Shown: positions 56,016 to 64,000 of the stretch, in pieces
How positions within the stretch are numbered: the first letter of the stretch is position 1
Layout: each line of letters begins with the position of its first letter
Assembly (NCBI RefSeq): GCF_014201615.1
Contig: NZ_JACHEU010000001.1
Location: 887,631-951,630 of the forward strand
Length of the DNA stretch: 64,000 nt
Source: Aquamicrobium lusatiense
GTDB lineage: Bacteria > Pseudomonadota > Alphaproteobacteria > Rhizobiales > Rhizobiaceae
Direction: 5' to 3'
Position numbers and translations under genes: made by a program
The notes under the pieces: generated by a model
What the model was told of the DNA's origin: nothing
The model's database searches: none
What the model saw: the letters and a program-made list of their open reading frames with translations, nothing else

Positions 56016-56364
56016 TGGCAATCTGTTCCTGCTCGTCGAGGGCAGCAGGTGGGACAAAGGGCCGTAACGATGCCCGTCTTTACCGCGCTGATTCCTGTGC
56101 CGCTTCCGGGAACTGGCAGAACAAATCCAGCATTGGCCATCGAGACCAGCCAGACCCGGCAAATATGATTTTGTTGATTAATAAGCTCATGTTTTTGTGG
56201 CAAGGCACAAATCGCCCTGTGTCACCGAAAGCGCGAACAATTTGCATATTTGCAACACAAATGAAAAAGGGCGGTGAGGCGCGCGACCGTGCAGGCCACA
56301 TCGCATGCAGGACGAGTGAGCGGCAGCCCGTAACGGCAGCATATGTTGCAGATCTGAGGAAATT
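56016..56364. other. 349-bp AT-richer promoter region of the FecI system
   Basis: No gene is seen. Bases 56160-56270 are clearly AT-richer than their flanks and hold the IRO-box candidate (56175-56189) and TTTGCATATTTGCAA near 56246. The 3' part leads to tRNA-Ala. Confidence 0.6.
56175..56189. promoter_or_regulatory. Candidate RirA iron-responsive (IRO) box
   Basis: TGATTAATAAGCTCA fits TGA-N9-TCA, the motif used by RirA in rhizobia, 160 bases before fecI. The motif carries little information, so a chance match is possible; the AT-rich setting and the iron-type operon support it. Confidence 0.4.
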
Positions 56365-56440
56365 TGGTGGAGCCAAGCGGGATCGAACCGCTGACCTCCT
56401 GCATGCCATGCAGGCGCTCTCCCAGCTGAGCTATGGCCCC
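56365..56440 (-). tRNA. tRNA-Ala (GGC)
   Basis: A 76-base cloverleaf with encoded CCA. The acceptor GGGGCCA pairs with TGGCTCC. The D-stem is GCTC/GAGC, and the anticodon arm CCTGC-ATGGCAT-GCAGG gives anticodon GGC. The T-loop is TTCGATC. The G-U pair of tRNA-Ala identity is expected at 3-70 (G3-T70) and is present. Confidence 0.97.
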
Positions 56441-56605
56441 ACACCCGGTTTGTTTGCCGGGAGCCGTTTCCGGCTAGGTATCGGGCAAAGCATCTTCACC
56501 CGATGTGGGCGGCTTCTAGCGCCGCCCGTTGTGAATAGCAAGCCTCTTCAGCCTGCTTTTTTCATGCCGTGCGCATAAAAACGCGGCATGTGGACATCGT
56601 CCCGA

Positions 56606-56992
56606 TCAGATGTCGTCTTCGTCGTCGTCGCCAACGCCGATCATGTCGGAAACGTCGTCGTCACCCTCTTCCTCGTCGGCAAGGAAGGTGTCGTCATCGT
56701 CGCCCAGATCGACGTCGTCATCGTCGTCGCCGAGATCCGGCAGATCGTCGTCCTTCGAATCACCGTCGGCGTCTTCGAGCGGAACCAGAACGGCGCCATC
56801 TTCCTCGGCGTCCAGCTCCTTCTCTGCAACTTCATCCTCTTCTTCAAGGATGGAAGCCTTGGTGTCCTCGAAATAGGAACGCGGATAGGTCTTGCCCGTA
56901 TAAGGCGAGACGATCGGATCCTTGTTCAGATCATAGAATTTCTGGCCCGTTTCCGGGTCGATTCGTTTGGTGCCAAGTTCGGATTTTGCCAC
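56606..56992 (-). CDS. TIGR02300 family protein with acidic tail
   Basis: 128 residues from a GTG at 56992 with GAGG seven bases upstream. The N-terminal 45 residues (AKSELGTKRIDPETGQKFYD, then LNKDPIVSPYTGKTYPRSYF) are the conserved TIGR02300 core of alphaproteobacteria. The remaining 80 residues are almost only Asp, Glu, Gly and Ala, with many DDD and DDDD runs. It has no known function. The tail suggests interaction with basic proteins or metal ions. It is divergent from aroA. Confidence 0.88.
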   Translation of the reverse strand: MAKSELGTKRIDPETGQKFYDLNKDPIVSPYTGKTYPRSYFEDTKASILEEEDEVAEKELDAEEDGAVLVPLEDADGDSKDDDLPDLGDDDDDVDLGDDDDTFLADEEEGDDDVSDMIGVGDDDEDDI

Positions 56993-57149
56993 GACAAGCC
57001 TCGTCGAAAAAAGTTTGGTCCCCTTAACGGCTCCTTGCAAGCCTGTCAAAGCCAAATGCCGCCACCGGAAAACCGGAGTTTCCTGCAGCTTACCAAGGGG
57101 GATGACCGTCGCAGCCGGTCATGATACGAGACCGCCGCGCTCCCTTTGA

Positions 57150-59200
<2,051 letters not shown>

Positions 59201-59280
59201 ACGGGATTGTGGGCGACGTGAAGCCTGCTTCTCATTCGATCTGAGACCAAACTGCCTGCCGGCATTCTACGCGCCGTATT

Positions 59281-59329
59281 TCGACCGCCCTGTGCGGTCC
59301 GGGACCCGAGGGTCCGGAATATCGGTCGG
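59281..59329 (+). promoter_or_regulatory. Structured rpsA leader with alternative pairings
   Basis: CGACCG (59282-59287) can pair with CGGTCG (59323-59328), enclosing a strong hairpin TCCGGGACCC/GGGTCCGGA (59298-59318). The same ACCG stretch can instead pair with GCGGT (59294-59298). The two forms exclude each other. This lies 60-110 bases before the rpsA start and could serve S1 autoregulation. Confidence 0.4.
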
Positions 59330-59388
59330 GCAAACGCAACACGAACCCACGGCGCCGCCTCCGGTAATGAGGCATTTCAGGAGAACAT

Positions 59389-61086
59389 ATGTCAGTTTCA
59401 AACCCTACTCGCGATGATTTCGCGAGCCTGCTCGAAGAATCCTTTGCCGACGGTCATGCCGGTGAGGGCCAGGTCGTTCGCGGTATCGTCACCGCCATCG
59501 AAAAGGACATGGCCATCATCGACGTCGGCCTGAAGGTCGAAGGTCGCGTTCCGCTGAAGGAATTCGGCGCCAAGGCCAAGGACGGCACGCTGAAGGTCGG
59601 CGACACCGTCGAGGTCTATGTCGAGCGCATCGAGAACGCGCTGGGCGAGGCCATGCTGTCGCGCGAAAAGGCTCGCCGCGAGGAAAGCTGGGTCCGTCTG
59701 GAAGAGAAGTTCGGCAAGGGTGAGCGCGTCGAAGGCGTCATCTTCAACCAGGTCAAGGGCGGCTTCACCGTCGATCTGGACGGCGCCGTCGCCTTCCTGC
59801 CGCGTTCGCAGGTCGACATCCGTCCGATCCGCGACGTCACCCCGCTCATGCACAACCCGCAGCCCTTCGAAATCCTCAAGATGGACAAGCGCCGCGGCAA
59901 CATCGTCGTTTCGCGCCGCACCGTGCTTGAAGAGAGCCGTGCCGAGCAGCGCTCCGAGATCGTCCAGAACCTCGAAGAGGGTCAGGTCGTCGAGGGCGTG
60001 GTCAAGAACATCACCGACTACGGTGCGTTCGTTGATCTCGGCGGCATCGACGGCCTGCTGCACGTCACCGACATGGCATGGCGCCGCGTCAACCATCCGA
60101 CCGAGATCCTCAACATCGGTCAGACGGTCAAGGTGCAGATCATCCGCATCAACCAGGAGACGCACCGCATCTCGCTGGGCATGAAGCAGCTTGAGAGCGA
60201 TCCGTGGTCCGACATCGGCACCAAGTTCCCGATCGGCAAGAAGATCACCGGCACCGTCACCAACATCACCGACTACGGCGCGTTCGTCGAGCTGGAGCCG
60301 GGCATCGAGGGCCTCATCCACGTTTCGGAAATGTCGTGGACGAAGAAGAACGTGCACCCCGGCAAGATCCTGTCCACCTCGCAGCAGGTTGACGTGGTCG
60401 TGCTCGAGGTTGATCCGGCCAAGCGCCGCATCTCGCTCGGCCTCAAGCAGACGCTTGAGAATCCGTGGGAAGCTTTCGCCCGCAACCATCCGGTTGGTTC
60501 GGAAGTCGAGGGCGAGGTCAAGAACAAGACCGAGTTCGGCCTGTTCATCGGCCTCGAAGGCGATGTCGACGGCATGGTTCACCTCTCCGACCTCGACTGG
60601 ACCCGTCCGGGCGAGCAGGTCATCGAAGAGTACAACCGTGGCGACATGGTCAAGGCTCAGGTGCTCGACGTCGACATCGACAAGGAGCGCATCTCGCTCG
60701 GCATCAAGCAGCTTTCGCGTGACGCGGCCGGCGACGCCGCCGCTTCCGGCGAACTGCGCAAGAACGCCGTCGTGACCTGCGAAGTCACGGGCGTGAAGGA
60801 TGGCGGTCTGGACGTTCGTCTGGTCGAGAGCGGTCTGGAAAGCTTCATCAAGCGCTCCGACCTGTCGCGCGACCGTGACGAGCAGCGCCCCGAGCGCTTC
60901 ACCGTTGGCCAGAAGGTCGATGCCCGCGTCATCGTCTACGACAAGAAGAGCCGCAAGGTTCAGGTGTCGATCAAGGCGCTGGAAATCGCCGAGGAGAAGG
61001 AAGCCGTCGCTCAGTACGGTTCGACCGACTCCGGCGCTTCGCTGGGCGACATTCTGGGTGCCGCGCTGAAGAAGCAGACCAACTAA
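59389..61086 (+). CDS. rpsA: 30S ribosomal protein S1
   Basis: 565 residues with six S1 repeats starting near residues 27, 113, 199, 284, 371 and 458. Repeats 3 and 4 share NITDYGAFV almost exactly. The last repeat is the most diverged. S1 brings mRNA to the small subunit. AGGAG precedes the ATG at seven bases. Codon use is strongly biased to C/G-ending preferred codons, as in highly expressed genes. The leader is long and structured, and a strong terminator follows. Confidence 0.98.
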   Translation: MSVSNPTRDDFASLLEESFADGHAGEGQVVRGIVTAIEKDMAIIDVGLKVEGRVPLKEFGAKAKDGTLKVGDTVEVYVERIENALGEAMLSREKARREESWVRLEEKFGKGERVEGVIFNQVKGGFTVDLDGAVAFLPRSQVDIRPIRDVTPLMHNPQPFEILKMDKRRGNIVVSRRTVLEESRAEQRSEIVQNLEEGQVVEGVVKNITDYGAFVDLGGIDGLLHVTDMAWRRVNHPTEILNIGQTVKVQIIRINQETHRISLGMKQLESDPWSDIGTKFPIGKKITGTVTNITDYGAFVELEPGIEGLIHVSEMSWTKKNVHPGKILSTSQQVDVVVLEVDPAKRRISLGLKQTLENPWEAFARNHPVGSEVEGEVKNKTEFGLFIGLEGDVDGMVHLSDLDWTRPGEQVIEEYNRGDMVKAQVLDVDIDKERISLGIKQLSRDAAGDAAASGELRKNAVVTCEVTGVKDGGLDVRLVESGLESFIKRSDLSRDRDEQRPERFTVGQKVDARVIVYDKKSRKVQVSIKALEIAEEKEAVAQYGSTDSGASLGDILGAALKKQTN

Positions 61087-61140
61087 GACGTTGTGTCTTC
61101 CGGCTCCGCCGTTTGCGGCGGAGTTCGGGGCTGAATATCA

Positions 61141-61177
61141 AAAGACCCGCCGGAGCGATCCGGCGGGTCTTTTTTTA
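61141..61177. terminator. Strong terminator after rpsA
   Basis: AAAGACCCGCCGGA pairs perfectly with TCCGGCGGGTCTTT over a GCGA loop, with a run of eight T. The A-run at the left arm lets it also serve the convergent SDR gene. Confidence 0.93.
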
Positions 61178-61203
61178 TTTGTCGTTGCAGTTCGGGCTGA
61201 TTT

Positions 61204-61911
61204 TCAGGACTGGCCGTAAAGTGGAATAAGAGCGCCGCTCATCGCCTCGTTGGCGGGGGCGACCAGATAGGCGATCGTCGCGGCCACGGTTTCGAGGCTG
61301 ACCCATTTGCCGAAGTCCGCATCCGGCATGGCCGCGCGGTTGGCAGGCGTGTCCAGAATGGAAGGTGCGATCGCGTTGACCAGAATGTTGCGGGCCTTGA
61401 CCTCCTCGGCCAGCGACACCGTCATGGCGGCAACCGCCGCCTTGCTGGTGGTGTAGGCGACCATGCCCGAACCGCGGCGCGGGTTGAGGCCGGGCTTGGC
61501 CGCGACATTGACGATGCGGCCGCCCTTGCCGCGTGCCATCATGCTGCGCACGGCTGCCCGGCAGCAGAAGAAGCTGGTGTGGACGTTGGTTTCGAGAAGC
61601 TCCTCGAAGGACGCGGATTCGGTCTTGTCGATCGGCGCGGCACCGAAACCGCCGGCCAGATGGATGGATGCCCAAAGATCATTCACGCCCGCATAAAAGG
61701 CATCCACGGTCTTGGCGTCGGCCAGATAGATGTTGTGGCTCAGCCTGACATTAGGATGAGTGGAATAGGGAAAATGCGCGGGCGGTTCCGCGTGGGTATT
61801 GGGCACATGGCAGATAGCGCCCTGCTCAATGAGTTTGCCGACGACGACGCTGCCCAGCGCCCCGGTGCCGCCGGTCACGATAATATGTTTTCCGTCAAAT
61901 GGTCCCGACAT
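61204..61911 (-). CDS. Short-chain dehydrogenase/reductase
   Basis: 235 residues from the ATG at 61911 (MSGPFDGKHIIVTGGTGALG). The Rossmann motif is TGGTGALGS near residue 14. NVAAKPG stands for the usual NxSS region, and YTTSKAAVAAM near residue 155 gives the catalytic Tyr and Lys. The substrate is unknown. It stands alone, convergent with rpsA. Confidence 0.88.
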   Translation of the reverse strand: MSGPFDGKHIIVTGGTGALGSVVVGKLIEQGAICHVPNTHAEPPAHFPYSTHPNVRLSHNIYLADAKTVDAFYAGVNDLWASIHLAGGFGAAPIDKTESASFEELLETNVHTSFFCCRAAVRSMMARGKGGRIVNVAAKPGLNPRRGSGMVAYTTSKAAVAAMTVSLAEEVKARNILVNAIAPSILDTPANRAAMPDADFGKWVSLETVAATIAYLVAPANEAMSGALIPLYGQS

Positions 61912-62244
61912 CAGCGATTGATCTCTCCTCACCCCTCACGTCATCACCAGGCCGAAGCAATTTGTTTCCGGATCGGTTCGACGCCCAATAAAAATGCTGA
62001 AACACCCATTGCTGATCCGGCAGGATGCAAGGTGCTCAGCGCATCCGCACAGCGTTGCGCGTTTTTGTGCATCACTCAAATGCTATTTCGTTGAGCCTGC
62101 CTTGCCTTTTCGCATGGCGGATGGCCACTTTTTTGAAACGCACTGTCACCCGGCTGAACCTTGCTTTCTCACTCAACTTTATTTCATTTGACCGTGAAGA
62201 GGGCTTCAGGCGTTAGGAGCGCCTCCGCAACAGGAAGAAAATTT
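61912..62244. other. 333-bp intergenic region between SDR and DoxX genes
   Basis: AT-richer than average. A 65-codon frame (61994-62191) lacks a ribosome site and family-like sequence, so I do not call it. The DoxX promoter is expected near TTGACC at 62188. Nothing else is seen. Confidence 0.5.
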
Positions 62245-62697
62245 ATGTCCATCACCACCGAAAACGGGCGTCCGCGCCTGATCATTCCCGGCCTCGGCAG
62301 CATCTATACAGCGCTGCATGAAGGCTCGGAAACCCTGCTCCGCGTCGTCACCGGCGGCATCCTTGCCATCCATGGCTCGTCCAAGATCGTCGATCCGTTC
62401 GGAGCTGCCGAAATGGTTCAGGGGCTCGGCTTCTATCCCGGTGCCTTCTGGTCCCTGCTTCTGTCGTGCACCGAGTTCTTCGGCGGCATCTTCCTCCTGC
62501 TCGGCTTCCTGACCCGTCCGTCGGCCTTTGCCGGGCTGATCGTGCTGCTGGTCACCGTGTGGTTCCACTGGGTCACCATCGGTCAGGGCTATGCGGGCGC
62601 CGAGAAGTCGATCCTGTGGTCGGCGATGCTTTTCTACTTCGTCATCCGTGGTCCGAACCGCCATTCCGTGGATGCACGGCTGGGCAAGGCGTTCTGA
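62245..62697 (+). CDS. DoxX family membrane protein
   Basis: 150 residues from the ATG at 62245, with AGGAAGA six bases upstream. Four membrane helices are visible (LLRVVTGGILAIHGSSKI, FWSLLLSCTEFFGGIFLLLG, AGLIVLLVTVWFHWVTIG, ILWSAMLFYFVIRG). The family acts with thiol and oxidative stress systems in some bacteria; here no partner is adjacent. Confidence 0.88.
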   Translation: MSITTENGRPRLIIPGLGSIYTALHEGSETLLRVVTGGILAIHGSSKIVDPFGAAEMVQGLGFYPGAFWSLLLSCTEFFGGIFLLLGFLTRPSAFAGLIVLLVTVWFHWVTIGQGYAGAEKSILWSAMLFYFVIRGPNRHSVDARLGKAF

Positions 62698-62813
62698 TCC
62701 GCTGCGATCGGTGGGAGCGACCACCGATCGCACTTTGCCTCGGCCAAGAAACGGACTATGAAGCGGCTTCAGCCAAGCCCCGGCGGTGCCGGGGCGCATA
62801 GCCGGAGCCCGTC

Positions 62814-63788
62814 ATGACAGAAATCCTGCAAACTCCCAAACTCGTGGTCGTTTTCGGTGGGTCTGGATTCGTAGGAAGGCATGTCGTGCGCGCGCTGGCG
62901 CGGCGCGGCTATCGCGTCCGCGTCGCCTGCCGCCGCCCCGACCTTGCCGGACATCTCCAGCCGCTCGGCAATGTCGGCCAGATTCAGGCCGTTCAGGCCA
63001 ATCTGCGTTTCCGCAAGTCTGTCGATCAGGCGGTGATCGGGGCCGATCATGTGATCAACCTCGTCGGCATCCTGACCGAGAGCGGGCGTCAGAAATTCGG
63101 CTCGGTGCATGAATTCGGCGCCCGTGCCGTCGCCGAGGCCGCCCGTGGCGTCGGCGCACGGCTCACCCATGTTTCGGCGCTCGGAGCCGACATGCAGTCT
63201 GCGTCCGCTTATGCCCGCACCAAGGCGCGGGGCGAAAAGGCGGTTCGGGACACCGTGCCGGATGCGACAATCTTCCGGCCCTCCATCATTTTTGGCCCCG
63301 AAGATCGCTTCTTCAACCGCTTTGCCGCCATGACCCGCTATTCGCCGGCGCTGCCTCTGATCGGCGGCGGTGAAACGCGGTTCCAGCCCGTCTATGTCGC
63401 CGATGTGGCAGAAGCGGTGGCGCTGTCGGTCGATGGTGTTGCCGTTGCCGGCAGCACCTATGAGCTTGGCGGCCCTGTGGTGGCCAGCTTCCGCCAGTGC
63501 CTGGAAGAAATGCTTGCCGTGGTCGAGCGCAAGCGCCTGCTGCTTCCGCTGCCATGGTGGGTGTCGAAGCTGGCCGCTTCGTTCCTTGGCCTTCTGCCGA
63601 AGCCCCTGCTGACCCGCGATCAGCTTGAGCAACTGCGCTCCGACAATGTCGTATCGCCCGGAGCCGAAGCTGAAGGACGCACCCTTTCAGGTCTCGGCAT
63701 CGAGGCGCAGTCGATGGCCACCATATTGCCGAGCTATCTGTGGCGTTTCCGCGCCGCTGGCCAGTTCCAGCGCCGCCAGACGGCCTGA
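62814..63788 (+). CDS. Complex I NDUFA9-like NAD-dependent epimerase family protein
   Basis: 324 residues of the extended SDR fold. VVFGGSGFVGRHVVRALARR (residues 12-31) binds NAD(P). HVINLVGILTESGRQKF and ASAYARTKARGEKAVRD match the atypical SDR group to which mitochondrial NDUFA9 belongs, with the Tyr and Lys kept. ATIFRPSIIFGPEDRFFNRFA follows. The reaction is unknown; homologues may assist complex I or lipid metabolism. It is convergent with uppP. Confidence 0.9.
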   Translation: MTEILQTPKLVVVFGGSGFVGRHVVRALARRGYRVRVACRRPDLAGHLQPLGNVGQIQAVQANLRFRKSVDQAVIGADHVINLVGILTESGRQKFGSVHEFGARAVAEAARGVGARLTHVSALGADMQSASAYARTKARGEKAVRDTVPDATIFRPSIIFGPEDRFFNRFAAMTRYSPALPLIGGGETRFQPVYVADVAEAVALSVDGVAVAGSTYELGGPVVASFRQCLEEMLAVVERKRLLLPLPWWVSKLAASFLGLLPKPLLTRDQLEQLRSDNVVSPGAEAEGRTLSGLGIEAQSMATILPSYLWRFRAAGQFQRRQTA

Positions 63789-63810
63789 GGCAGATATCGT
63801 AGCAACAGAG

Positions 63811-63833
63811 GGCTGACGGAGTTTCCGTCAGCC
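63811..63833. terminator. Hairpin between the NDUFA9-like gene and uppP
   Basis: GGCTGACGGA-GTT-TCCGTCAGCC is a perfect 10-bp stem that includes the uppP stop codon. T-runs are poor on both sides, so termination strength is uncertain. Confidence 0.6.
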
Positions 63834-64000
63834 GACGATGTAGAGTGCGGCGAGACCGACCGTGCCCACCACCAGCCGCCACCAGCCGAACAGCTTGTAG
63901 CCGTGGCGGCTGACATAGCCGAGCAGGCCGCGCACCACGATCACGGCAGCGAAGAAGGCGGCGATGAAGCCGACGCCGATGATGTGCAGGTCCGACGCGG
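63828..64000 (-). CDS. uppP: Undecaprenyl-diphosphatase, C-terminal end
   Basis: The last 57 codons are in the window; the gene continues beyond the edge. [20 protein letters not shown], then [20 protein letters not shown] and [15 protein letters not shown], is the C-terminal part of BacA/UppP, with two membrane helices. The enzyme frees undecaprenyl phosphate for peptidoglycan synthesis and gives bacitracin tolerance. The catalytic motifs lie in the missing part. Confidence 0.88.
   Translation of the reverse strand, partial: ASDLHIIGVGFIAAFFAAVIVVRGLLGYVSRHGYKLFGWWRLVVGTVGLAALYIVG

Noticed and set aside
61994-62191. 65-codon frame before the DoxX gene
   Set aside because: No ribosome site; the composition is like noncoding DNA.

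Overview
The window reads as a GC-rich chromosomal segment of a Rhizobiales (Hyphomicrobiales) alphaproteobacterium, most likely Phyllobacteriaceae (Mesorhizobium/Aminobacter/Nitratireductor-like). The pointers are lineage markers read from the sequence: a DUF768 protein, a TIGR02300 protein, a DUF1127 protein next to a LysR regulator, a PdhS/CbrA-type cell-cycle kinase, the aroA-cmk-rpsA block with a CP4-like class II EPSP synthase, an alphaproteobacterial HisRS with a tRNA-His that lacks G-1, and several palindromic intergenic repeats of rhizobial style. There is no prophage, insertion sequence, CRISPR array or rRNA. Gene density is high and most of the content is core metabolism.

Layout. 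1-3.1 kb: the end of a nitrilase-family gene, then a sulfide:quinone oxidoreductase-like operon (SQR-like, DUF1641, IscU-like) facing a winged-helix regulator across a palindrome. 3.1-11.2 kb: a complete histidine-utilisation locus, hutI-H-G-U-D on minus and hutF-C on plus, with a HutC-type operator in the divergent promoter. 11.2-16.0 kb: a four-gene minus-strand cassette (AsnB-type amidotransferase, acyl carrier protein, adenylate-forming ligase, NadE-like enzyme), which looks like an uncharacterised small-molecule pathway and is the most interesting locus here. 16.3-24.5 kb: an L,D-transpeptidase, an AsmA protein, a large PdhS/CbrA-like kinase, a phasin with two PhaR-like sites, tRNA-His and a DUF768 protein.

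24.5-34.7 kb: xseA, LysR/DUF1127, DUF937, gshA, an AI-2E-type permease with an extra C-terminal domain, rsmE, an unknown protein and a class I glutamine amidotransferase. 35-44 kb: lactate oxidation (lldD with a FadR-type regulator and a metallophosphatase), a DUF3422 protein, and a glycolate oxidase operon glcD-(ASCH protein)-glcE-glcF. The lld and glc promoters share a similar 19-bp palindromic site. 44-49.4 kb: a second L,D-transpeptidase, tag, and hisS-hisZ-hisG.

49.6-56.2 kb: a small lipoprotein, a diguanylate cyclase, and a FecI-FecR-TonB receptor system, probably for haem. 56.3-64 kb: tRNA-Ala(GGC), a TIGR02300 protein, aroA-cmk-rpsA, an SDR, DoxX, an NDUFA9-like protein and the end of uppP. 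Histidine recurs: degradation (hut), synthesis (hisZG), charging (hisS) and tRNA-His all lie within 64 kb, but as separate transcription units.
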